Below are positions 18,557 through 27,174 of a stretch of DNA of 64,000 nucleotides, piece by piece; position 1 is the stretch's first letter, and every line of letters begins with the position of its first letter. Origin of the DNA: Rhodanobacter denitrificans (lineage in GTDB: Bacteria > Pseudomonadota > Gammaproteobacteria > Xanthomonadales > Rhodanobacteraceae); NCBI GenBank assembly GCA_017848855.1, contig JAFIHF010000032.1, forward strand, positions 62,001 to 126,000. Direction: 5' to 3'. The position numbers were made by a program, and so were the translations under genes. The notes beneath the pieces were generated by a model. The model made no database searches and was not told where the DNA came from. It saw only the letters and a list, made by a program, of their open reading frames with translations.

Positions 18557-20584
18557 ATGCGTCCGACATCAAGCCATCCGCTGCTGTGCCTGTTCCTGCT
18601 GCTCGGCTTCGGCCTGGGCCTGGCGGCGCCGGCGCGGGCGGACATCACGGTCGCCGCGAAGCAGCTCAGCCTGCCGGGCCTGCGCCTGCAGGATCTGAGC
18701 GCCCGTCTCGGCGAGGACCCGGCCGGCGGCCTGCACCTGCAACTGCAGGCGGGCCAGGCGGATGTCGCCGCGCTGGGCTGGCGGCGCGTGGGCCTGCACC
18801 TCGACGGCCGGCTGCAGCGCGACGTGCAGCTGCGCTGGACGTTCGACGGCCGCGTGCAGTTGCGCGGCGCGCCCGGCGGCGCGCTGACCGATGCGCACCT
18901 GGGCTGGGCGGTGAATCCCGGCTCCGACACCATGCAGGTGGAGCTGCGGCAGGACAAGGCGCAGGCCAGCGCGTGGCTGCCGCTGGACCAGCTCAGCCAC
19001 GCGAAGATCAGCCTGCGCCAGCTGCCGGCCGGCTGGCTGCAGGGACTGCTCGGCACGGTGTGGTCGGGCCGGCTCACCGGCGGCCGGCTGGATGCCGAGC
19101 TCGCGCTGGACGCGGGCGACGCGGGCGTGCAGTCCTCCGGCCAGTTCAGCCTGGCCGGCGTGGGTTTCGACACGCCCAGCGGCACGCTCGCGGGGCAGGG
19201 CGTCGGCGGCAAGGGGCGCTTCGGTTTCGACAGCGGCGAGGACGGCGCCCGGCTCAGCCTGCAGGGCAGCCTGGGCGGCGGCGAACTGCTGCTGGGGCCG
19301 CTGTACGCGAAGCTGCCTGCGCACCCGGTGCAACTGGACCTCAACGCCCGCGCCAGGCGTGGCGCGATCGAGCTGGATCGCCTGCGCGTCGACGATGCCG
19401 ACGCGCTGCAGCTGGACGGCGCGCTGGCGTTCGATGCCCGCGGCAACCTGCAGAAGCTGCAACTGGATCGCTTCCACGCCAGCTTCCCCGCGGCCTACCA
19501 GCGCTACGGCCAGGCCTGGCTGGCCACGCTGGGCCTGCGCGAGCTGCGTTCCGCCGGGCACCTGAGCGGCAGCCTGGACCTGCGCAGCGACGGCCTGCAC
19601 GCCTTCGCGTTCGACACCGACCGGCTGGACCTGGCCGATGGCGGCGGCCGCTTCGCGGTGAGCGGCCTGCACGGCGGCCTGGACTGGTCGGCGCAGGGCG
19701 AGCGGCCCGCCACCACGCTGGGCTGGCAGGGCCTGCAGTTCTACCGCATCCCCAACGGCGCGGCGCAATCGCGCTGGCAGAGCCGCGCCGGCACCCTGGC
19801 CCTGCAGCAGCCGCTCAGCGTGCCGGTGCTGCAGGGCCAGCTGCGGCTGGCCAGCCTGGACTGGCGCCCCGCGGCGGCGAAGGGCCAGCGGCTCAGCACC
19901 AGCCTCGCGGTCACCGGCGTCGACATGGCCAGTTTCAGCCGTGCGCTGGGCTGGCCGGCCTTCCCCGGCACGCTGGGCGGGGCGATTCCCTCGCTGCGCT
20001 GGGTGGGCGACCGCATGGAGCTGGCGGGCGGCCTCTCGATCAACGTGTTCGGCGGCTTCGTGGACATCACCCAACTCTCCCTGCAGCAGCCGTTCGGCGA
20101 GGCGCCGGTGCTGGCCGGCGACATCAGCCTCAAGCAGCTCGACCTGGGCGCGCTCACCAGCGTGTTCGACTTCGGCAGCATCACCGGGCGGCTGGACGGC
20201 TCCGTCGACGACCTGCGCCTGGTGAACTGGAGCCCGGTCGCGTTCAAGGCCTCGCTGCTCGCCGACGGCGGCGGGCGGATCAGCCAGCGCGCAGTGAACA
20301 ACCTCACCGCGGTGGGCGGCGGCGGCATCGCCGGCGGCCTGCAGGGCGCGGTGCTGAAACTGTTCAAGACCTTCGGCTACAAGCGCATCGGCTTGAGCTG
20401 CACGCTGCGCGGCGCGGTCTGCCAGATGGGCGGACTGGAGAGCGGCGAGGGTGGTTACACTATCGTCGAAGGCAGCGGCCTGCCGCACCTCGAGGTGGTC
20501 GGCCACCAGACCCGGGTCGACTGGCCCACCCTGGTGCGCCGCCTGCGCGAGGCCATCAACGGGCGCGCGCCGGTCGTCCGCTGA
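18557..20584 (+). CDS. YdbH-like AsmA-related envelope protein
   Basis: This 675-residue protein has an N-terminal signal or anchor sequence (1-25, LCLFLLLGFGLGLAAPARA) followed by a long run of beta-strand repeats without cysteine clusters. The C-terminal region contains GVGGGGIAGGLQG-like glycine-rich segments and the conserved stretch ending in a short helix. Length, repeats and the downstream YdbL gene fit the YdbH family (PF11739), which in E. coli forms an intermembrane bridge with the lipoprotein YnbE for phospholipid homeostasis. The chosen start gives a proper signal sequence; the frame is open much further upstream across the divergent gene, but that is a shadow. Confidence 0.8.
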   Translation: MRPTSSHPLLCLFLLLGFGLGLAAPARADITVAAKQLSLPGLRLQDLSARLGEDPAGGLHLQLQAGQADVAALGWRRVGLHLDGRLQRDVQLRWTFDGRVQLRGAPGGALTDAHLGWAVNPGSDTMQVELRQDKAQASAWLPLDQLSHAKISLRQLPAGWLQGLLGTVWSGRLTGGRLDAELALDAGDAGVQSSGQFSLAGVGFDTPSGTLAGQGVGGKGRFGFDSGEDGARLSLQGSLGGGELLLGPLYAKLPAHPVQLDLNARARRGAIELDRLRVDDADALQLDGALAFDARGNLQKLQLDRFHASFPAAYQRYGQAWLATLGLRELRSAGHLSGSLDLRSDGLHAFAFDTDRLDLADGGGRFAVSGLHGGLDWSAQGERPATTLGWQGLQFYRIPNGAAQSRWQSRAGTLALQQPLSVPVLQGQLRLASLDWRPAAAKGQRLSTSLAVTGVDMASFSRALGWPAFPGTLGGAIPSLRWVGDRMELAGGLSINVFGGFVDITQLSLQQPFGEAPVLAGDISLKQLDLGALTSVFDFGSITGRLDGSVDDLRLVNWSPVAFKASLLADGGGRISQRAVNNLTAVGGGGIAGGLQGAVLKLFKTFGYKRIGLSCTLRGAVCQMGGLESGEGGYTIVEGSGLPHLEVVGHQTRVDWPTLVRRLREAINGRAPVVR

Positions 20585-20621
20585 AGCCCTCGCGGTGGTC
20601 CCCGTTCACAAGGAGTGGCAC

Positions 20622-21236
20622 ATGCGCAAGCTCACCTGCACCATCCTCGCCATGCTGGCCGCCGCGCTGGTGGGCTGCGTCACGATCAACGTCTACTTCC
20701 CCGAGGCGGCGGCGCAGAAGGCCGCCGACCAGTTCATCGGCACCGTGATCGACGGCAGCGGCCAGAAGGCGCCGCCGGCAACGGACAAGAACGCCCCCGC
20801 GCACGACACCCCGCCGCCGGCGCACCAGCCCTCGGCGACGCTGCTCGACCTGCTGGTGCCGGCCGCCTACGCCGCCGACGTGCCGGACCTGCGCGTGCAG
20901 ACGCCGGCGGTGCAGGCGATCCACGACCGCATGCGCGCGCGCTTCGAGGCTACGCTGCAGGCCCTGCTCGACAGCGGCGCGGTGGGCTTCACCCGCGACG
21001 GCATGGTCGCCATGCGCGACGCCTCCAAGGTGCCGCTCGCCGAACGCGCGCAGGCCAGCGCCACCGTGGCCGACGAGAACCGCGACCGCGCCGCGCTGTA
21101 CCGCGAGATCGCCAACGCCAACAACCATCCGGAATGGGAGGCGCAGATCCGCGCCACCTTCGCCCAGACCTGGATCGAGCACGCGCACGCCGGCTGGTAT
21201 TACCAGGACACCTCCGGCGCCTGGCAGCGCAAGTAG
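20622..21236 (+). CDS. YdbL-type (DUF1318) lipoprotein
   Basis: This 204-residue protein has a lipobox LVGC with acceptor Cys19, then VTINVYFPEAAAQKAADQF, a Pro-rich linker and a second hydrophobic/Ala segment ending AAYAAD near residue 86. The DUF1318 domain runs about 90-195 and contains NRDRAALYREIANAN. E. coli YdbL is a short periplasmic protein acting with YdbH and the lipoprotein YnbE. Here no separate ynbE exists between the genes (37 bases), and the N-terminal lipid-anchored half of this protein is a candidate replacement. AAGGAG gives a strong ribosome site. Confidence 0.82.
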   Translation: MRKLTCTILAMLAAALVGCVTINVYFPEAAAQKAADQFIGTVIDGSGQKAPPATDKNAPAHDTPPPAHQPSATLLDLLVPAAYAADVPDLRVQTPAVQAIHDRMRARFEATLQALLDSGAVGFTRDGMVAMRDASKVPLAERAQASATVADENRDRAALYREIANANNHPEWEAQIRATFAQTWIEHAHAGWYYQDTSGAWQRK

Positions 21237-21319
21237 CCCGCGCCGGCCTGCTGGGCGTCGGCTTGGCCGATCGGCGATAATGACCGGTCTGCCCCTGCCG
21301 TGTCGAAGCCCCGCAGACC

Positions 21320-22669
21320 ATGTCCCGATCCAACTCCCGCTCCCGCGCGCCTGCGGTGGAGCTCGAAGCCGACATCACCGACCTCGGCCACGACGGCCGC
21401 GGCGTCGCCCGCATCGACGGCAAGGCGGTGTTCGTCGCCGGCGCGCTGGAAGGCGAACGGGTGCGCCTGCGCATCCGCCAGCGCCATCGCCATTTCGACG
21501 AGGCGGAAACCGTCGAGGTGCTCACCGCCTCGCCGCACCGCGTAGCGCCCAAGTGCGCGCACTTCGGCGTCTGCGGCGGCTGCTCGCTGCAGCACCTGGA
21601 TGCGCAGGCGCAGATCGCCGCCAAGCAGCGCGTGCTGGCCGACAACTTCGCGCGCATCGGCAAGGTGGAGCCGGCGCAGTGGCTGCCGCCGCTGGTCGAC
21701 GAACCCTGGGGCTATCGCCGCAAGGGGCGCCTCTCGGTACGAGCGGTGGCGAAGAAGGGCCGCGTGCTGGTCGGTTTCCGCGAGGAGGCGAACCCGCGCT
21801 ACGTGGCCGACATCCGCCATTGCGACGTGGTGCATCCGGCGCTGGGCGAGAAGATCGAACTGCTCGGCGACTTGGTCGGCGCGCTGGATGCCGCCGCCGG
21901 CATCGCGCAGATCGAGTTCGCCGCCGGCGACGACACCGTGGCACTGGTGTTCCGCCACCTGCAGCCGCTGGGCGAGCGCGACCGCGCGGCGCTGACCGAG
22001 TTCGGCAAGACACACGGCTTCGCGATCTACCTGCAGCCTGGCGGCGTCAGCAGCGTGCACCCGCTGTGGCCGGAGGCGCCGCGGCTGGCGTTCAAGCTGT
22101 CGCCGGGCGGCGGCGCGCAGGACGTGGAGCTGGAATTCCAGCCGCTGGATTTCGTGCAGGTCAACGCCGGCATGAACCAGCGCATGATGGCGCGCGCGAT
22201 GGAGCTGCTCGATCCGCAGCCCACCGACCGCGTGCTGGATCTGTTCTGCGGCCTGGGCAACTTCACCCTGCCGATCGCGCGCCGCGTGGCCGAGGTGGCC
22301 GGCGTGGAAGGCGAGCACGGCCTGGTCGAACGCGCCGGCGAGAACGCGCGGCGCAACGGCATCGCCAACGCGCGCTTCCACGTCGCCAACCTGTTCGAGG
22401 ATCAGCGCGGTGCCGACTGGGCGCGGCAGCCCTGGGACAAGCTGCTGCTCGACCCGCCGCGCGCCGGCGCCGACCAGGTGCTGGCCTACCTGCCGCACAA
22501 GGCCACGCAGCGCATCGTCTACGTCTCCTGCCACCCCGCCTCGCTGGCGCGCGACGCCGGCATCCTGGTCAACCAGCATGGCTTCAGGCTCGGTGCGGCG
22601 GGGGTGATGGACATGTTCCCGCATACCGCGCACGTCGAATCGATAGCTTTATTTGTGCGGTCGTCCTGA
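21320..22669 (+). CDS. rlmD: 23S rRNA (uracil(1939)-C(5))-methyltransferase RlmD
   Basis: This 449-residue SAM-dependent enzyme forms m5U1939 in 23S rRNA. An N-terminal TRAM domain (about 10-70) is followed by an iron-sulfur cysteine cluster including CAHFGVCGGC. The SAM site is LDLFCGLGNFTLP (about 300-312). The catalytic cysteine lies in VYVSCHPASLARD, where His replaces the more common Asn of SCNP. The length matches the family. Confidence 0.95.
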   Translation: MSRSNSRSRAPAVELEADITDLGHDGRGVARIDGKAVFVAGALEGERVRLRIRQRHRHFDEAETVEVLTASPHRVAPKCAHFGVCGGCSLQHLDAQAQIAAKQRVLADNFARIGKVEPAQWLPPLVDEPWGYRRKGRLSVRAVAKKGRVLVGFREEANPRYVADIRHCDVVHPALGEKIELLGDLVGALDAAAGIAQIEFAAGDDTVALVFRHLQPLGERDRAALTEFGKTHGFAIYLQPGGVSSVHPLWPEAPRLAFKLSPGGGAQDVELEFQPLDFVQVNAGMNQRMMARAMELLDPQPTDRVLDLFCGLGNFTLPIARRVAEVAGVEGEHGLVERAGENARRNGIANARFHVANLFEDQRGADWARQPWDKLLLDPPRAGADQVLAYLPHKATQRIVYVSCHPASLARDAGILVNQHGFRLGAAGVMDMFPHTAHVESIALFVRSS

Positions 22670-22710
22670 CCGCGAAGATCAAACGGGCGGCCATCCATGG
22701 CCGCACTCCT

Positions 22711-22743
22711 CACGAAAACCACGTTTCATGGGCGGTTTTCGTG
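22711..22743 (+). terminator. Hairpin between rlmD and the CYTH gene
   Basis: CACGAAAACC (22711-22720) pairs perfectly with GGTTTTCGTG (22734-22743) across a 13-base loop. No T-run follows, so it may be an attenuator or RNA-stability hairpin rather than a full terminator. Confidence 0.5.
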
Positions 22744-22762
22744 CGGCTTTGGAGGCTGAAGC

Positions 22763-23287
22763 TTGGGCATCGAAATCGAACGCAAATTCCTCCTGCGCGA
22801 CGACAGTTGGCGTGCGCAGGTCGAGCGCAGCGAGCGCATCGCGCAGGGCTACCTGGTCGGCGCGGCGGCGCTGGCGGCGGGGCAGGCGCGCGCCTCGGTG
22901 CGGGTGCGGCGGGCGGGCGACGAGGCCTGGCTCAACATCAAGGCCGCGCAGCTGGGCATCGAGCGCGCCGAGTACGACTATGCGATCCCGCCGGACGATG
23001 CCGAGGCGCTGCTGGCCACGCTGTGCGACGGCGTGCTGAGCAAACATCGCCACCATGTCACGGTTGACGGCACGCTGTTCGAGATCGACGAGTTCCTGGG
23101 CGACAATGCCGGCCTCGTGGTGGCCGAGGTGGAACTGCCGCGGGCGGACGCGCCGTTTCCGCGGCCGTCCTGGCTGGGCCGCGAGGTGAGTGCGCTGGCG
23201 CGCTACTACAACGTCAACCTGATCGCGCATCCGTATGCCCGCTGGACGCAGGCCGAGCGCGACGCCAACGAGGGAGCGGACGCCTGA
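22763..23287 (+). CDS. CYTH domain protein (triphosphate tunnel family)
   Basis: This 174-residue protein begins with the CYTH signature EIERKF (ExExK) and continues with alternating charged strands typical of triphosphate tunnel enzymes: RVRRAGDEAWLNIK, HHVTVDGTLFEIDEF and VVAEVEL. Bacterial relatives include inorganic triphosphatases and class IV-like adenylate cyclases; short single-domain forms are usually triphosphatases. The start is TTG at 22763 with GGAGG upstream. The stop overlaps the nagZ start by one base. Confidence 0.88.
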   Translation: MGIEIERKFLLRDDSWRAQVERSERIAQGYLVGAAALAAGQARASVRVRRAGDEAWLNIKAAQLGIERAEYDYAIPPDDAEALLATLCDGVLSKHRHHVTVDGTLFEIDEFLGDNAGLVVAEVELPRADAPFPRPSWLGREVSALARYYNVNLIAHPYARWTQAERDANEGADA

Positions 23288-24291
23288 TGCTGCTGATCGG
23301 CCTGGCCGGACTCGAAGTCGCCGAGCGCGAACGCGCCTGGCTCACCGCGCCCGGCGTGGCGGGCGTGATCCTGTTCGCGCGCAACCATGCCGATCGCGCG
23401 CAGCTGATAGCGCTGTGCGAATCCATCCGCGAGATCGGCGGCGAGGACATGCTGATCGCGGTGGACCAGGAAGGCGGCCCGGTGCAGCGTTTCCGCGAAG
23501 GTTTCACGCGATTGCCCGCGCTGGCGCGGATCGGCGAGGTGTACGACCGCGACCCGTTTGATGCGGTGCGCCTCGCCGAGGAGCACGCCTGGGTGATGGC
23601 CAGCGAGCTGCGCGCCTGCGGCGTGGATTTCAGCTTCGCGCCGGTGGTCGACCTCGCGCGCGGCAGCGCGGCGATCGGCGCGCGCGCCTTCCACGCCGAT
23701 CCCGCCGTCACCGCGGAGCTCGCCGCGGCCTACGTGCGCGGCATGCACCTGGCCGGCATGGCCGCGGTGCTCAAGCACTTTCCCGGCCACGGTTCGGTGG
23801 CCGCCGACACGCACACGGCGCAGGCGGTCGATCCGCGCCCGCTGGAAGCGATCCGCCGCGACGACCTGCGCCCGTTCGCCGAGTGCATCGCGGCGCGGGT
23901 AGAGGCGGTGATGCTGGCGCACGTGGTCTATCCCGCCGTCGACGCGCAGCCGGCCGGCTACTCGCGCGCCTGGATCGGCGAGATCCTGCGCGGCGAACTG
24001 GGCTTCGCCGGCGCGGCGATCAGCGACGACATCAGCATGGCCGCCGCGGGCATCGCCGGCGGCGTGGCCGAGCGCGTGCGCGGCCACCTCGACGCCGGCT
24101 GCGACCTGGTGCTGGCCTGCTTCCCCGAGGTGGTGGACGAGGCCATCGCCGCCGTCGCCGGCCGCGTGCCGGCACATCCCGAACGGCTGGCCCCGCTGCA
24201 CGGCGCGATCGGTGCCAGCTGGGACAGCCTCACCGACAACCCCCAGCGCGACCGTTTCGTCGCGCGCATCACGGCGCTGGATAACGCATGA
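23287..24291 (+). CDS. nagZ: Beta-N-acetylhexosaminidase NagZ
   Basis: This 334-residue cytoplasmic GH3 enzyme releases GlcNAc from anhydro-muropeptides in cell-wall recycling. Diagnostic NagZ motifs are DQEGGPVQR, the KHFPGHGSVAADTH loop supplying the His general acid/base, and ISDDISM with the aspartate nucleophile. It is preceded by the CYTH gene (one-base overlap) and followed by hpt (ATGA overlap), forming a tightly packed operon. Confidence 0.95.
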   Translation: MLLIGLAGLEVAERERAWLTAPGVAGVILFARNHADRAQLIALCESIREIGGEDMLIAVDQEGGPVQRFREGFTRLPALARIGEVYDRDPFDAVRLAEEHAWVMASELRACGVDFSFAPVVDLARGSAAIGARAFHADPAVTAELAAAYVRGMHLAGMAAVLKHFPGHGSVAADTHTAQAVDPRPLEAIRRDDLRPFAECIAARVEAVMLAHVVYPAVDAQPAGYSRAWIGEILRGELGFAGAAISDDISMAAAGIAGGVAERVRGHLDAGCDLVLACFPEVVDEAIAAVAGRVPAHPERLAPLHGAIGASWDSLTDNPQRDRFVARITALDNA

Positions 24292-24845
24292 ACGCAACCA
24301 CTCCCTCCCTCCGCGACGCGCTGGCGCATGCCGACGTGCTGTTCGAACGCGCCGAACTGGAAACCGTGATCGCCGACCTCGGCCGGCAGATCGATGCCGC
24401 GCTGGACGGCGAGCGCGCGGTGTTCCTCACCGTGATGAACGGCGCGCTGATGTTCGCCGGCCAGCTCGCGCTGTCGATCCGCACCGACCTCGAATTCGAC
24501 TACGTGCACGCCACCCGCTACCGCGGCGCCACCAGCGGCAGCGAGCTGCACTGGCTGCGCGAGCCCACGGCGAACCTCGCCGGCCGCACCGTGCTGCTGG
24601 TGGATGACATCCTGGACGAAGGCCAAACGCTGAAGGCGGTGCGCGACGACTGCCTGCGCCGCGGCGCGAAGCGCGTGCTGATCGCCAGCCTGTGCTGCAA
24701 GCGGCACGACCGCCTGGTGGAGGGCATCGCCTCCGACTTCAACGGCGTGGTGCTGCCTGACCGCTACGTGTTCGGCTACGGCATGGACTACCACGAGCAG
24801 GGCCGCAACCTGCCGGCCATCTATGCGTTGCGCGATGGGGAATAG
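24288..24845 (+). CDS. hpt: Hypoxanthine-guanine phosphoribosyltransferase
   Basis: This 185-residue purine salvage enzyme joins hypoxanthine or guanine to PRPP. The PRPP-binding loop is VLLVDDILDEGQTL (about 103-116), and a FDYVHATRYRG segment and C-terminal VFGYGMDY also fit the family. It overlaps nagZ by four bases. It is followed by a heptamer array and then a purine-nucleoside-type phosphorylase, consistent with a salvage cluster. Confidence 0.92.
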   Translation: MNATTPSLRDALAHADVLFERAELETVIADLGRQIDAALDGERAVFLTVMNGALMFAGQLALSIRTDLEFDYVHATRYRGATSGSELHWLREPTANLAGRTVLLVDDILDEGQTLKAVRDDCLRRGAKRVLIASLCCKRHDRLVEGIASDFNGVVLPDRYVFGYGMDYHEQGRNLPAIYALRDGE

Positions 24846-24848
24846 GGC

Positions 24849-24886
24849 GGGACTCGGGACTCGGGACTCGGGACTCGGGACTCGGG
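24849..24886 (+). repeat. Heptamer tandem array (GGGACTC)5
   Basis: Five perfect GGGACTC units plus GGG begin three bases after the hpt stop codon, in the gap before the phosphorylase gene. Confidence 0.9.
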
Positions 24887-24928
24887 AAAAGCTTGCGCCG
24901 TGATCGCTTTCTTCCGGAAGGATGTGCA

Positions 24929-25690
24929 ATGACCCATACGACAACTGGCGCCATCGACCTGGCCGTGATCGGCGGCAGCGGCCTGTACCAATTTCCGGGG
25001 CTGGAAAACGCCAGCCGGCATGCGCTGGAGACGCCGTTCGGCGCGGCGTCCGGCGACGTGGTGCTGGGCGACTTCGCCGGCAAGCGCGTGGCCTTTCTCG
25101 CCCGCCACGGCGAGAGCCACAGCCTGCCGCCGCACCGGGTGAACTACCGCGCCAACCTGTGGGCGCTGCACAGCCTCGGTGCGCGCACGGTGCTAGGCGT
25201 CAATGCGGTGGGTGGCATCCGCACCGATATGGGGCCGCGCGCGATCGTGGTGCCCGACCAGCTGATCGACTACACGCACGGCCGCTACACCAGCTTCTGC
25301 GACGTCGAAGGCGCCGAGGTGAAGCACATCGACTTCAGCGAGCCGTACACCGCCGCGCTGCGCCACCGCCTGCTGCAGGCCGCGCGCAAGGCCGGCATCG
25401 CGGTGATCGACGGCGGCTGCTACGGCGCCACCCAGGGGCCGCGGCTGGAGACCCGTGCCGAGATCGCGCGCATGAAGCGCGACGGCTGCGACCTGGTCGG
25501 CATGACCGGCATGCCCGAGGCCGCGTTGGCGCGCGAGCTGGGGCTGGATTACGCCTGCCTCGCCCTGGTGGCGAACTACGCCGCCGGTTGCGGCGACGAG
25601 GCCGAGATCAGCATCGAGGAAATCTTCGCCCACCTCGCCGCCGCCACCGCCGAGGTGCCGCGCCTGCTGGAGGCGATGCTGCGCGCGTGA
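24929..25690 (+). CDS. S-methyl-5'-thioinosine / S-methyl-5'-thioadenosine phosphorylase
   Basis: This 253-residue member of the PNP/MTAP phosphorylase family recycles methylthio-nucleosides formed from polyamine and SAM metabolism. Motifs are IGGSGLY (phosphate site), ARHGESHSLPPHRVNYRAN and the purine/ribose region GMTGMPEAALARELGL. In Pseudomonas this family member acts on methylthioinosine after deamination of methylthioadenosine; which substrate is used here cannot be told by eye. It sits directly after hpt, which would salvage the released hypoxanthine. Confidence 0.9.
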   Translation: MTHTTTGAIDLAVIGGSGLYQFPGLENASRHALETPFGAASGDVVLGDFAGKRVAFLARHGESHSLPPHRVNYRANLWALHSLGARTVLGVNAVGGIRTDMGPRAIVVPDQLIDYTHGRYTSFCDVEGAEVKHIDFSEPYTAALRHRLLQAARKAGIAVIDGGCYGATQGPRLETRAEIARMKRDGCDLVGMTGMPEAALARELGLDYACLALVANYAAGCGDEAEISIEEIFAHLAAATAEVPRLLEAMLRA

Positions 25691-25767
25691 TTGCGCTAGC
25701 GCATTAGCGCGCGACGCAGTTTCTTGAGCCCGCATGAGGGCATGCGCCACAAATTGGCGGACGCATA

Positions 25768-25805
25768 TTGCGCTTTGCCCGGAAACATGTTGATACTTTC
25801 CGGGC
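25768..25805 (+). promoter_or_regulatory. Putative cold-shock gene promoter overlapped by a 9-bp inverted repeat
   Basis: TTGCGC (25768-25773), a 17-base spacer and TGATAC (25791-25796) make a plausible sigma70 promoter. A perfect inverted repeat, GCCCGGAAA at 25777-25785 with TTTCCGGGC at 25797-25805, brackets the -10 box. This resembles an operator, or an RNA hairpin if transcription starts further upstream. The predicted leader to the csp ATG is about 80 bases. Confidence 0.45.
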
Positions 25806-25880
25806 ACCAGGATGGTGAGCCAGGGGAAAAGTTCGAGCTCGGCCGGGTGCGCCCTGTCCACGCTTCCAGAGGTTCCAGCA

Positions 25881-26087
25881 ATGCGTTTCGGTACGGTCAA
25901 GTGGTTCAACGACGCCAAGGGCTTCGGTTTCATCGCGCCTGAGGACGGTGGGGAGGACGTGTTCGTCCACTTCTCGGCCATCAATTCCAAGGGCTTCCGC
26001 AGCCTGCAGGAAGGCCAGCGCGTGAAGTTCGAAGTCACCCAGGGCCCGAAGGGCGCCCAGGCTTCGGGCGTCGAAGTCGCGGCTTGA
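25881..26087 (+). CDS. Cold-shock domain protein (CspA family)
   Basis: This 68-residue single OB-fold RNA chaperone contains RNP1 KGFGFI and RNP2 DVFVHFS, with the family start [21 protein letters not shown]. The ATG at 25881 is preceded by AGAGG. An upstream in-frame start would add a non-homologous leader. A strong terminator follows 43 bases after the stop, so it is a single-gene unit. Confidence 0.95.
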   Translation: MRFGTVKWFNDAKGFGFIAPEDGGEDVFVHFSAINSKGFRSLQEGQRVKFEVTQGPKGAQASGVEVAA

Positions 26088-26130
26088 GTTCCACCGGCCG
26101 GCGTCCGCGCCGGCCATGCAGCGAAACCGA

Positions 26131-26157
26131 GCCCCGCGCCTTGGCGCGGGGCTTTTT
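26131..26157 (+). terminator. Rho-independent terminator after csp
   Basis: GCCCCGCGCC (26131-26140), a TT loop and GGCGCGGGGC (26143-26152) form a perfect 10-bp stem followed by TTTTT. Confidence 0.92.
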
Positions 26158-26194
26158 GCTTGGTACTGGTCATCGTTAGGGACATCTTCCCCGC

Positions 26195-26932
26195 ATGAGC
26201 ACCTGTCTGCTGGAAGTGGCCGCGAACTCGGTAGCCTCCGCGCTGGCCGCGCAGGCGGGCGGGGCGGGGCGGGTGGAGCTGTGCGGCGCGCTGGAACTGG
26301 GCGGCCTCACGCCCTCGCACGCCACCATCGCGATGGCGCGCGAGCGGCTGCGCATCCCGCTGTACGTGCTGATCCGCCCGCGCGCCGGCGACTTCCTCTA
26401 CAGCGACGAGGAATGCGAGGCGATGCGCCGCGACATCGAGACCTGCGTGGCGCTGGGCTGCGACGGCGTGGTGCTGGGCGTGCTCGACGCCGACGGCGGG
26501 GTGGACATGCAGCGCTGCTACGAACTGGTCGCCGCGGCGGGCCGTCTCGGTGTCACTTTCCACCGCGCCTTCGATCTCGTGCGCGATCCGGCGCGCGCGC
26601 TGGACGACGCGATCGCGCTGGGCTGCGAGCGCGTGCTCACTTCGGGCGGGCAGGCCAGTGCGCTGGAAGGCGCGCCCTCGATCCGCGCGCTGATCGCGCA
26701 GGCGGCGGGCCGCATCGCGATCATGCCCGGCGCCGGCGTGACGGCCGGCAACCTGGCCGCGCTCGCCGCCGCCACCGGCGCGCGCGAGTTCCACGCTTCC
26801 GCCAAGCGGCAACTCGCCTCCGGCATGCGCCATCGCCTGCCGCGGCTGGCCGACATGCAGGGCGGCGAGCTGCGCAGCGACGAGGCGCAGGTGCGTGCGC
26901 TGGTGGCGGCGCTGCAGTCCGTTGCCCCGTAG
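26195..26932 (+). CDS. cutC: CutC family protein
   Basis: This 245-residue TIM-barrel protein is historically linked to copper homeostasis, though the role is debated. Family motifs are LEVAANSVASALAAQ, AGRVELC, PLYVLIRPRAGDFLYSD and TSGGQASALEG. It starts at ATG 26195 just after the csp terminator. Its TAG stop lies inside the first bases of a REP-like GTAGGAG repeat. Confidence 0.92.
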   Translation: MSTCLLEVAANSVASALAAQAGGAGRVELCGALELGGLTPSHATIAMARERLRIPLYVLIRPRAGDFLYSDEECEAMRRDIETCVALGCDGVVLGVLDADGGVDMQRCYELVAAAGRLGVTFHRAFDLVRDPARALDDAIALGCERVLTSGGQASALEGAPSIRALIAQAAGRIAIMPGAGVTAGNLAALAAATGAREFHASAKRQLASGMRHRLPRLADMQGGELRSDEAQVRALVAALQSVAP

Positions 26933-27063
26933 GAGTGCCCCTGTGCGCGATGGCGCTTTCACCCGAAGCCTCATCGCGCCAGCACGTTCTCATGGGCGTA
27001 GGTCGGGATTCATCCTGACCGGGCTCGCCGGGAATACGGCGTCGGGATGAATCCCGACCTACG
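26928..27063. repeat. Two adjacent REP-like repeats after cutC
   Basis: Bases 26929-26948 read GTAGGAGTGCCCCTGTGCGC, a half-unit related to the palindrome at 3678-3753. Bases 26997-27015 (CGTAGGTCGGGATTCATCC) and 27045-27063 are perfect 19-bp inverted arms with a 29-base loop. Together they fill the gap before fabV. Confidence 0.8.
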
Positions 27064-27174
27064 GAACCGGGTTTCACCGCGCGCGCCAGCGCATCGCGCC
27101 TCCCTACCGCAGCGCATGTCCCCCTTCGTTCGCTAAGATGCCGCTTTGCGAAATTTTCCGTGGAGCGAATCCCA

